From Psychrilyobacter sp. (lineage in GTDB: Bacteria; Fusobacteriota; Fusobacteriia; Fusobacteriales; Fusobacteriaceae), in contig JAUXGP010000100.1 of the NCBI GenBank assembly GCA_030621995.1, positions 1 to 6,309 on the forward strand: DNA of 6,309 nucleotides, read 5' to 3'. The notes under the pieces were generated by a model. The model was not told the origin of the DNA. It saw nothing but the letters and a program-made list of their open reading frames with translations, and ran no database searches. The position numbers and the translations under genes are program-made. Of the stretch, positions 1 through 5,827 are shown one piece after another (the stretch's first letter is position 1; every line of letters begins with the position of its first letter).

Positions 1-10
1 AGGTATTATT

Positions 11-655
11 ATGGAAAATAACATGCCATTATTAGGGGACTGGTTCCCAGAATTAGAGGTCCAAACTACACATGGGTCATTAAATTTACCCGGTGATTTA
101 AAGGGATCGTGGTTTGTGCTGTTTAGTCATCCTGCTGATTTTACACCAGTTTGCACCACTGAGTTTGTTGCATTTCAAAAAATCCAAGGAGAGTTAGAAA
201 AATTAAACTGTATACTCATTGGGATGTCTATCGACCAAGTTTTCTCTCATATTAAGTGGATAGAATGGATCAAAGAAAATTTAGAAGTGGAGATAAAATA
301 TCCTGTAATTGCCGGAAATGATACCATTGCCAATAAACTGGGGATGTTACACCCGGGAAAGGGTACTAATACTGTTAGAGCTGTATTTATCATCGATCCA
401 GAGGGGAAAGTCAGGCTAATCATGTATTATCCACAGGAGATTGGCAGAAATATAGACGAGGTTTTGAGATCTGTCAAAGCTCTTCAAACTTCCGATGCAA
501 ATGGTGTAGCAATACCTGCCAACTGGCCAGACAATGATCTGATTGGATCAAATGTAATTGTCCCGCCTGCAACCACTGAAGCTGAAGCTAAAAAACGTTT
601 AAAAGACAAAACTATTACATGTTTTGATTGGTGGTTGTGTCATAAAAAATTATAA
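11..655 (+). CDS. Peroxiredoxin, Prx6 (1-Cys-like/archaeal TPx) subfamily
   Basis: This gene encodes a thiol peroxidase of the AhpC/TSA superfamily, 214 aa, predicted cytosolic (no signal peptide), reducing hydrogen peroxide and organic hydroperoxides. The catalytic motif PADFTPVC is at residues 41-48, giving peroxidatic Cys48 with the conserved Pro41 and Thr45. Arg123 is the likely active-site arginine. The N-terminal thioredoxin-fold domain covers about residues 5-160. The longer C-terminal arm (about 161-214) is typical of Prx6 members and distinguishes it from AhpC. The tail ends in CFDWWLC (Cys204 and Cys210), the same six-residue spacing as Cys207/Cys213 of the Aeropyrum pernix enzyme, so resolution may use these tail cysteines. 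The start at 11 is preceded by AGG at the window edge, a plausible partial ribosome site; Met5 is a weaker alternative. It is a single gene facing the minus-strand block. The family call is firm; the electron donor is unknown. Confidence 0.93.
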   Translation: MENNMPLLGDWFPELEVQTTHGSLNLPGDLKGSWFVLFSHPADFTPVCTTEFVAFQKIQGELEKLNCILIGMSIDQVFSHIKWIEWIKENLEVEIKYPVIAGNDTIANKLGMLHPGKGTNTVRAVFIIDPEGKVRLIMYYPQEIGRNIDEVLRSVKALQTSDANGVAIPANWPDNDLIGSNVIVPPATTEAEAKKRLKDKTITCFDWWLCHKKL

Positions 656-694
656 AAAAAAAGCCTAGATCTAAAAAAATCTAGGCTTTTTTTT
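655..694. terminator. Bidirectional intrinsic terminator between convergent genes
   Basis: A perfect 10-bp stem (661-670 with 679-688, core AGCCTAGAT/ATCTAGGCT) closes an 8-nt loop. It is flanked by a run of A on the left (from the peroxiredoxin stop codon) and a run of T on the right to 694, so the stem can extend further and a U-tract follows it in either direction. The position directly after the peroxiredoxin stop and 40 bases from the end of the minus-strand operon fits a shared terminator for both converging transcripts. Confidence 0.9.
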
Positions 695-735
695 AATTTT
701 ATTTCTATTAACTAATAGTTATTAATTAATAATTT

Positions 736-1659
736 CTATATTGATCTCTTACCTTCTATACCAAAGTAAAAACCCCTTGTAAATTTCCTTGGTGAAACTT
801 TTTCTAAATCTTCTAACCACTCTTTTTTTACATTAAAATTTTCCTTGTAGAAATCATTAATTCCCTCATTATAAACTCTGACTGATGTAGTTAAGTAGTC
901 ACTATCCATCATTCTTCCTTCAATTCTTATAGCATCTACGCCTAATTCTAAAATTTTATCTAAATTTTCAATTGAGCATAAATCCTTTGAATGAAAGATG
1001 TGAGTTCCATGCTCATCTTCAAATACCGGCATATATTCTCCAGGTCTTGTTAACTCTTCTACTGAATACTTCCACTGTGCATTGCTTGAATCTAAGTTTT
1101 CTTCCTTAGAAGACATATAACTAGTCAATAAACTTCTACCAGAGGTAGACATATGCATAGCTCCGTGAACATAGATTTCTAATTCCATCTCAGGAACTTT
1201 CCTCCTAATATCTCTTACATTTTCAATAGATATCTCTCTAGCTAAGATAACTCTGGAAGCTCCTAATTTATGCCACATTCTTACAGCTCTAAAATTAGTA
1301 TTGCTTGCTTGAGTTAATACGCTTATCTTTAAGTTAGAAAATTCTCTAACCACTTGAAAAACCCCTAAATCTCCTACCATAACACCATGAACACCAACAG
1401 TTTCCAAATATTTAACATATTCATCTAAACCTTCTAATTCATCGTTATGCGGGATAATATCCAGTGCTACCCATATTTTTTTACTATTTTCTTTTGCATA
1501 ATTTACAGCCTCTTCCAGTTCTTCATCTGTAAAATTATGACTCCCTGTTCTTAGGTTATATTTTTTTCCACCTAATAATACACTGTCAGCTCCATTTTCA
1601 AAAGCTAACTTTAATTTTTCCATATTGCCTGCTGGGGCTACTAATTCTGTTTTTCTCAT
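736..1659 (-). CDS. U32 family protein, short paralogue lacking cluster cysteines (TrhP1/YrrN-like)
   Basis: This 307-aa protein is closely similar along its length to the first ~300 residues of the 411-aa U32 protein encoded just upstream. It shares the LVAPAGNMEKL opening, LGGKKYNLR, NIIPHNDE-like DIIPHNDE, LTQASNTN, LAREIS, HIFHSKDLC and IRIEGRMM. It ends at RGFYFG plus seven residues, exactly where the long copy enters its linker, so it lacks the C-terminal beta-barrel domain. The length matches B. subtilis YrrN (about 309 aa), a partner in tRNA 5-hydroxyuridine formation, so the short form is probably natural and not a truncation. At the U32 signature the expected cysteines are His169, Ser176 and Asp190/Ser191; only Cys228 remains. 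The start is set by AAGGAG six bases upstream of ATG. Protease activity is doubtful; a role as non-cluster partner of the long protein is my inference. Confidence 0.88.
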   Translation of the reverse strand: MRKTELVAPAGNMEKLKLAFENGADSVLLGGKKYNLRTGSHNFTDEELEEAVNYAKENSKKIWVALDIIPHNDELEGLDEYVKYLETVGVHGVMVGDLGVFQVVREFSNLKISVLTQASNTNFRAVRMWHKLGASRVILAREISIENVRDIRRKVPEMELEIYVHGAMHMSTSGRSLLTSYMSSKEENLDSSNAQWKYSVEELTRPGEYMPVFEDEHGTHIFHSKDLCSIENLDKILELGVDAIRIEGRMMDSDYLTTSVRVYNEGINDFYKENFNVKKEWLEDLEKVSPRKFTRGFYFGIEGKRSI

Positions 1660-1665
1660 TTTTTA

Positions 1666-1671
1666 CTCCTT
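1666..1671 (-). promoter_or_regulatory. Ribosome binding site of the short U32 gene
   Basis: AAGGAG on the minus strand lies six bases before the ATG at 1659. It fixes this start for the 307-aa protein and shows that the gene has its own translation signal despite lying 134 bases from its upstream neighbour. Confidence 0.8.
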
Positions 1672-1723
1672 AAAAATCTCATGAATTTCTTGCACCTTCA
1701 TTTTCATAATATTTTCATAAACC

Positions 1724-1758
1724 AAAACCACAGATTATTTTAATTTATCTGTGGTTTT
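1724..1758. terminator. Perfect 12-bp hairpin between the two U32 genes (terminator or attenuator)
   Basis: AAAACCACAGAT (1724-1735) pairs perfectly with ATCTGTGGTTTT (1747-1758) around an 11-nt AT-only loop. Read on the minus strand, where the flanking genes lie, the stem ends in UUUU followed by GGUUUAU, so it is a modest terminator. Read on the plus strand it is followed by a run of seven T and would be stronger, but no plus-strand gene ends here. It most likely lowers or sets read-through from the long to the short U32 gene. Confidence 0.55.
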
Positions 1759-1770
1759 TTTAGTCTGGAT

Positions 1771-1785
1771 GGAACGTCACGTTCC
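1771..1785. repeat. Short perfect dyad (7+1+7) after the long U32 gene
   Basis: GGAACGT-C-ACGTTCC is a perfect inverted repeat with one central base, noticeably GC-richer than its surroundings. It lies eight bases past the stop codon of the 411-aa U32 gene and before the 1724-1758 hairpin. It could be an RNA hairpin with a small loop at the 3' end of that transcript, or a protein-binding operator. Nothing else in the window repeats it that I can see. Confidence 0.5.
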
Positions 1786-1793
1786 TTTTGTCT

Positions 1794-3029
1794 CTATTCT
1801 GCTTCTGGTAAAACTCTTCTTATCATGTCAAGTCTGTTAATATCTGCATCTATCTTTACCCTTACAATGGAGTTAGGATTAGCATCAGTTACCATACTTG
1901 TTACTTTCTTCTTTGTAATTTCCATCTCTGGTAATATAATAATCTTTGGATTACCATTATTACTTGCTACTTCCAGTTCTTCACCGGTAAATATTTTATT
2001 TCTTACTTCTAAGATATATTCATTTTCACTCAGTTTCTCTGCTACTTTTGCAACCAATTTATGACTTTGACTATATGAATTTCTATTATTATAATTTTGT
2101 GAATTTGAATTTGGTTTATTAAAATAGAAACCAGATGTATATTTTCTATGTGACGTTGTTTCAAGTTCTCTTAACCACTTTTCGCTATATTCAAAGTTCC
2201 CTTCATAGTATCTATTAACTGCTTCTCTATAAACTTTTACAGCTGTTGCAACATAATAAATACCCTTCATTCTTCCTTCAATTTTTAGTGAATCAACACC
2301 TGCATCTAATATTTGATCTATGAACTCAATTGTGCATAGATCTTTTGAGTTAAATATATGTGTAGGTTCATCTTCAAGATAGACAGGTTTCTTATCCCCG
2401 TTATTATCCTCTTCCATCACATTATATTTCCACCTGCAAGATTGAGCACAATCTCCACGATTTGCATCTCTTCCTATCATGTAATTACTCAGTAAGCATC
2501 TCCCTGATACAGACATGCATAGTGCTCCATGAATAAATACTTCTATTTCAATATCTGGAACATGAGCTCTAATTTCTTTGATGTTTTTTAGTGAAATTTC
2601 TCTAGCCAAAACAACTCTCGTAGCACCCATCTCCTGCCACATCTTAACTGATCTCCAGTTAGTGTTACTTGCTTGAGTACTTGCACTTATGTGTAAATTT
2701 GAGTTCTCTTTAACTATCTCTAAAATTCCTAAATCTGCTACTATAACACCATCTACTCCTGCTGTTTTTTCTAAAAATTGTACATACTCCGGTAAAGCAT
2801 CCATCTCATCATTATGCGGAATTATATTTAGTGCTACCCATACTTTTTTATCTCTTGCATGAGCATATTTAACAGCTTCTACTAACTCTTCTCTATCAAA
2901 GTTGTGTCCCCCTGCTCTTAAACTAAATTCTTTCCCGCCTAAAAATACTGCATCAGCACCATAATGAAATGCCATCTCTAACTTTTCAAAATTTCCTGCT
3001 GGAGCTAATAGTTCTACTCTTTTTTTCAT
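1794..3029 (-). CDS. U32 family protein, full-length (TrhP2/YrrO-like tRNA hydroxylation protein)
   Basis: This 411-aa protein has the N-terminal U32 catalytic-type domain (about residues 1-302) and a small C-terminal beta-barrel domain (about 323-405), joined by an Asn/Ser-rich linker (304-322). The U32 signature is complete: EVFIHGALC with Cys171, SGRC with Cys178, GDC with Cys194 and SC with Cys198, followed by Cys232 in NSKDLC. In characterised relatives such as UbiU, four cysteines at the positions of 171, 178, 194 and 232 hold a [4Fe-4S] cluster. Size and adjacency to a shorter paralogue resemble B. subtilis YrrO with YrrN, and E. coli TrhP, which form 5-hydroxyuridine at tRNA position 34 using prephenate. 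By analogy I favour RNA modification over the historical collagenase-like protease label. AAGGAG ten bases, and GAGG seven bases, before the ATG support the start. It follows dnaB after 73 bases. Confidence 0.93.
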   Translation of the reverse strand: MKKRVELLAPAGNFEKLEMAFHYGADAVFLGGKEFSLRAGGHNFDREELVEAVKYAHARDKKVWVALNIIPHNDEMDALPEYVQFLEKTAGVDGVIVADLGILEIVKENSNLHISASTQASNTNWRSVKMWQEMGATRVVLAREISLKNIKEIRAHVPDIEIEVFIHGALCMSVSGRCLLSNYMIGRDANRGDCAQSCRWKYNVMEEDNNGDKKPVYLEDEPTHIFNSKDLCTIEFIDQILDAGVDSLKIEGRMKGIYYVATAVKVYREAVNRYYEGNFEYSEKWLRELETTSHRKYTSGFYFNKPNSNSQNYNNRNSYSQSHKLVAKVAEKLSENEYILEVRNKIFTGEELEVASNNGNPKIIILPEMEITKKKVTSMVTDANPNSIVRVKIDADINRLDMIRRVLPEAE

Positions 3030-3070
3030 TCTTTTTCCTCTCCTTCATTTTAAGAAAAAATTCCAAAAAT

Positions 3071-3097
3071 AAAAAACAGACTTGCACCCTGACTTTT
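3071..3097 (-). terminator. Weak hairpin plus T-tract after dnaB (possible attenuator)
   Basis: Read on the minus strand, AAAAGTCAGG can pair imperfectly with TCTGTTTTTT around a seven-base loop. The pairing includes two G-U pairs and one T-T mismatch. The stem runs into an interrupted U-rich tract (TTTTTTATTTTT). It lies just after the dnaB stop and before the long U32 gene, so it may partly separate the replication genes from the U32 pair. The stem is weak and this call is tentative. Confidence 0.3.
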
Positions 3098-3102
3098 ATT
3101 AC

Positions 3103-4443
3103 CTAACTTATACTTGTAGTGTAATCTCCAAATTGTGTATATTCATGGAAGAACCGCAGTTTTATAGTTCCCACAGGACCATTTCTCTGTTTACCTATAA
3201 TAATTTCAGCTATTCCCTTATCTTCACTCTCTTCATTATAGTAGTCATCTCTATAGAGGAAAACCACCATATCCGCATCCTGCTCAATGGCACCTGAATC
3301 TCTCAGGTCTGATAACATAGGTCTTCTATCTGCCCTTTGTTCAGGACCACGAGATAATTGCGACAGGGCTATTACCGGTACTTCTAATTCTCTGGCTATT
3401 ATTTTAAGTGATCTGGATATATCTGAGATCTCTTGCTGTCTTGATTCACCATTTTTATCTCTACCCTTTATAAGCTGCAGATAGTCTATAATTATCATAT
3501 CTAATTTTCCTGCTGCCTTGGCTCTTCTTGCCATGGCTCTTATCTCCATAACATTTATATTGGGCATATCTGCTATTTGGATACTGGATTCAGCTAATTT
3601 TGAGCTGGCCGATCCCAATTTTACCCAATGATCATTTTCTAAAAAACCATTTCTTAGATTAGATAGAGGGATCCTAGCTTTAGCGGCTAGAAATCTCTGG
3701 AGTAATTGAGAGTTTGACATCTCTAAACTGAATATCATAACACTTTTTTTCTCTTCTACAGCAGCATGCAGTGCCAGATTAAGTACAAATGCTGTCTTAC
3801 CCATGGCTGGTCTGGCTGCTAAGATCACTAGGTCTGAAGGGTGAAAACCATTGGTCATCTCGTCAAAATGCTTAAATCCTGAAGAAATTCCAGTGGTCAT
3901 TCCCTTGTTGTCCATTAATTTTTCCAATCTTTCATATTCCTGGGATATAATATCTTTTACCTCTATTACATCCTTGCTCTCTTTATTTTCAGCTATCTTA
4001 AAGATCATCCCTTCAGCTTTATCCAAGATATCATCTATATCTTCATAACCTTCATGGGTCATCTCTACTATTTGAGTACCAATATCTCCTAATCTACGCA
4101 GGGTAGCTTTTTCCTTCACTATCCTGGCATAACTCAAGATATTTGCCGCAGTAGGAACCTGTTCTATAATCTCATACAGGATGGCTTCCCCGCCGCTTTC
4201 CTCAAATTTATTTTGTTTTTTCAGTGTATTGATGAGAACTATAGGATCAATTACTTCTCCTTTGGAATAAGCAAATAACATAGCTTCAAATATATTCCTA
4301 TGTGCTCCCTTATAAAAATCATCTGCTTTTACAATTTCTATGATATCTTCTAGAGAATCTGGTTTTAACAGAACTCCGCCTAATACCGATCTTTCAGCTT
4401 CTACACTGGTTGGAACCATCTTTAACTTATCTATACCTTGCAT
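3103..4443 (-). CDS. dnaB: Replicative DNA helicase DnaB
   Basis: This gene encodes the hexameric 5'-3' helicase that unwinds DNA at the replication fork (DnaC in Bacillus nomenclature), 446 aa, a normal length for the family. The N-terminal helical domain, which contacts primase, spans about residues 10-115. A linker helix follows, then the RecA-like ATPase domain from about residue 180. Visible motifs are Walker A ARPAMGKT (210-217, Lys216/Thr217), FSLEMS with the probable catalytic Glu241, Walker B IIIDYLQL (Asp320), the conserved LSDLRDSGAIEQDAD (378-391), and KQRNGPVG with the likely arginine finger Arg420. No intein interrupts the ATPase motifs. The start ATG is eight bases after the rplI stop, with AGGAG five bases upstream, so translation is probably coupled to rplI. 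The identification is essentially certain. Confidence 0.98.
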   Translation of the reverse strand: MQGIDKLKMVPTSVEAERSVLGGVLLKPDSLEDIIEIVKADDFYKGAHRNIFEAMLFAYSKGEVIDPIVLINTLKKQNKFEESGGEAILYEIIEQVPTAANILSYARIVKEKATLRRLGDIGTQIVEMTHEGYEDIDDILDKAEGMIFKIAENKESKDVIEVKDIISQEYERLEKLMDNKGMTTGISSGFKHFDEMTNGFHPSDLVILAARPAMGKTAFVLNLALHAAVEEKKSVMIFSLEMSNSQLLQRFLAAKARIPLSNLRNGFLENDHWVKLGSASSKLAESSIQIADMPNINVMEIRAMARRAKAAGKLDMIIIDYLQLIKGRDKNGESRQQEISDISRSLKIIARELEVPVIALSQLSRGPEQRADRRPMLSDLRDSGAIEQDADMVVFLYRDDYYNEESEDKGIAEIIIGKQRNGPVGTIKLRFFHEYTQFGDYTTSIS

Positions 4444-4448
4444 ATTTT

Positions 4449-4453
4449 CTCCT
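4449..4453 (-). promoter_or_regulatory. dnaB ribosome site overlapping the rplI stop codon
   Basis: AGGAG lies five bases upstream of the dnaB ATG on the minus strand, and its first bases are shared with the TAG stop of rplI (4452-4454). A ribosome finishing rplI therefore releases directly on the dnaB start region, an arrangement that suggests translational coupling. It also decides the dnaB start. Confidence 0.8.
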
Positions 4454-4901
4454 ACATTCTTTCAGCGATTACTTTTAAGTTGGCCTTTACACCTTTATGC
4501 AGCTTTAACACTACTTTGTGTTCACCTATTTTTTTTATACTTCCATCTATTTTTTTCTTGTCGATTACCATATCAAATTGAGCTTTTATAGCTTCGGCTA
4601 TTTCCTTATGAGTTATAGAACCAAATACCTTTCCATTTTCTCCGGCTTTTACCTTCATGAATAACGTTTTTTCTCCCAATACCTTAGCCTGTGCTTCTGC
4701 CACAGTAGTTTCAGCCTGATCTTTTGCCGCGGCTTTATTTTTTTTAGCCTCTAATTTTTTCATCTCTTCATCAGTAGCTATGATCCCTTTATTTCCCTTT
4801 AATAAGAAGTTTTTAGCATACCCTTCCGATACACTTACTATGTCACCTTTTCTTCCTTGTCCTGCTACATCTGTATTAAGTATCACTTTTATCTTTGACA
4901 T
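4452..4901 (-). CDS. rplI: 50S ribosomal protein bL9
   Basis: This gene encodes large-subunit protein bL9, 149 aa, the usual length. It binds 23S rRNA near the base of the L1 stalk and helps limit mRNA slippage. The N-terminal RNA-binding domain (about 1-52) shows the family pattern: KVILNTDVAGQGRKGD, then VSEGYAKNFLL (about 24-34), then IATDE. A long lysine/alanine-rich connecting helix follows at about 44-78. The C-terminal RNA-binding domain (about 79-149) contains FGSITHKEIAEAI and a closing VKANLKVIAE strand. A perfect AGGAGG site (4908-4913) sits six bases before the ATG, as expected for a highly expressed ribosomal protein. It lies between the DUF2232-type membrane gene and dnaB, a common order in Firmicutes and related groups. 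Confidence 0.98.
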   Translation of the reverse strand: MSKIKVILNTDVAGQGRKGDIVSVSEGYAKNFLLKGNKGIIATDEEMKKLEAKKNKAAAKDQAETTVAEAQAKVLGEKTLFMKVKAGENGKVFGSITHKEIAEAIKAQFDMVIDKKKIDGSIKKIGEHKVVLKLHKGVKANLKVIAERM

Positions 4902-4907
4902 TTATTT

Positions 4908-4913
4908 CCTCCT
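4908..4913 (-). promoter_or_regulatory. Strong ribosome binding site of rplI
   Basis: A full AGGAGG on the minus strand lies six bases before the rplI ATG. It is the best-matching ribosome site in the window and is consistent with strong translation of a ribosomal protein. Confidence 0.8.
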
Positions 4914-4928
4914 AAATTTATATATTTT

Positions 4929-4952
4929 CCCTCACTTTAATTAAAGAGAGGG
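4929..4952 (-). promoter_or_regulatory. Hairpin in the rplI leader
   Basis: CCCTC (minus-strand sense, 4952-4948) pairs with GAGGG (4933-4929), and CTTT pairs with AAAG inside it, with one T-T mismatch between the two blocks and an AATT loop. It stands between the stop of the membrane-protein gene and the rplI ribosome site, about 15 bases before AGGAGG. No U-tract follows, so it is not a standard terminator. It may be an RNA processing site, a stabilising 5' structure, or a translational control element for rplI. Confidence 0.45.
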
Positions 4953-4961
4953 TAGGGAGAG

Positions 4962-5756
4962 TTATTTCCTCCTATTTTTTATTTTTATTATTCCAAAACT
5001 ATTCATTACCCCTAAAATAAAGATCCCTATCGGGAAGAAACATGCAGTTACTATTGCCAGTATCTTTCCATAGACTCTCCATTTTATCTTTTTTCTGAAC
5101 ATACTATATAACACTTTAACTCCATAAATTACATAGATTAAAGTACTTATTGAATATAAATTTTTAACATAAAAATTGTCGATCTTTAAAGTCTTATCTA
5201 TAAAAAATGTAACTATATATACCAGTACCCACAGGTAGGAGATATCCCATTTTCTGTATTCCTTCCCCTTCAGTATAAAATATGTGAAATAATTTATCAC
5301 CAGCAGGTAAGTAAACATTATAAATAGCAGATGCCGTTTAATATAACCCATCATGGTAGTTATCATAGTCTGATCTAAAGACAGATATTCCCTGTACATA
5401 CCCTCCATGATTGTTATCAGATCATCTGGTGTCCCAATAAATGTTCTCATGAGCAGGTATCCCACTGCTGTAGTTATTGTAGTTGAGATCAAAATTCTAT
5501 CAAATGTTTTTATAGAAGTCCTTTCAAACAGATAATAGATCCCTTCCAATAACAGGAAAAAACCTACATAGACAAAGAACAATTTATCATCTATAAAATA
5601 TATTACTCCACCAGAAATTAAGTTTGCCAGGAGTCTGTCCCTAGAATTTAATTTAGGCATCCTTTTTATCTTATAGGCCGGTAAGATAAACGACCCCAAC
5701 GGTATCAATGACGATGCTAAAAATAATAAGATAATATTTAAAGTTACTCTAATCAT
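4962..5756 (-). CDS. Polytopic membrane protein, DUF2232/YybS-like
   Basis: This 264-aa integral membrane protein has about seven hydrophobic segments, at roughly residues 5-25, 42-76 (one long or two short), 87-104, 143-163, 173-187, 199-220 and 231-251. The C-terminus is very basic (KIKNRRK), which by the positive-inside rule suggests it is cytoplasmic. No catalytic motif is evident. The assignment to the DUF2232/YybS family rests on membrane topology and position immediately before rplI-dnaB, where Firmicutes carry yybS; I cannot confirm it by alignment. The cyclic-di-AMP phosphodiesterase gene gdpP/yybT, often found between yybS and rplI, is absent here. GGGAGG (5765-5770) eight bases before ATG supports the start. 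The spacing to rplI is 60 bases. The function of the family is poorly defined. Confidence 0.7.
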   Translation of the reverse strand: MIRVTLNIILLFLASSLIPLGSFILPAYKIKRMPKLNSRDRLLANLISGGVIYFIDDKLFFVYVGFFLLLEGIYYLFERTSIKTFDRILISTTITTAVGYLLMRTFIGTPDDLITIMEGMYREYLSLDQTMITTMMGYIKRHLLFIMFTYLLVINYFTYFILKGKEYRKWDISYLWVLVYIVTFFIDKTLKIDNFYVKNLYSISTLIYVIYGVKVLYSMFRKKIKWRVYGKILAIVTACFFPIGIFILGVMNSFGIIKIKNRRK

Positions 5757-5795
5757 GGTCTGTGCCTCCCTTTTTCATCTACTTCTACAGTCCCT

Positions 5796-5824
5796 ATTGT
5801 ATCATAGTTCCCATAATTAGTTAA
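5796..5824 (-). promoter_or_regulatory. Candidate sigma-70-type promoter before the membrane-protein gene
   Basis: On the minus strand TTAACT (5819-5824, four of six matches to TTGACA) is followed after 17 bases by TACAAT (5796-5801, five of six matches to TATAAT). This would start a transcript about 30 bases upstream of the membrane-protein ATG, just past the dnaX stop, giving rplI and dnaB an internal promoter independent of dnaX. Such matches are frequent by chance in AT-rich DNA, so this is a candidate only. Confidence 0.35.
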
Positions 5825-5827
5825 GAG

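Noticed and set aside
736..1659. Short U32 gene as a pseudogene created by truncation of a duplicate
   Set aside because: The frame is intact, a good ribosome site is present, the end falls at a domain boundary, and the length equals that of the known short family form.
1663..1707. Minus-strand 14-codon open frame (MKMKVQEIHEIFKE) whose stop follows the ribosome site of the short U32 gene
   Set aside because: It could be a leader peptide, but no ribosome site precedes its ATG and a frame this short is expected by chance.
1825..2064. Plus-strand open frame opposite the long U32 gene
   Set aside because: It is antisense to a well-conserved coding region, its product is low-complexity hydrophobic, and it has no similarity I recognise.
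3103..4443. Possible intein or phage-type helicase in dnaB
   Set aside because: The ATPase motifs are contiguous, the length is standard, and the rplI neighbour marks it as the chromosomal helicase.
3082..4591. Several plus-strand open frames (3082-3297, 3287-3484, 3851-4048, 4340-4591) opposite dnaB and rplI
   Set aside because: All are antisense to certain genes, rich in Ser/Leu/Ile as expected of complement-strand translation, and lack convincing family motifs.
4914..4940. TATAAA-like promoter directly before rplI
   Set aside because: A transcript from this -10 would start at or inside the ribosome site, leaving no usable leader, and the -35 match is poor.
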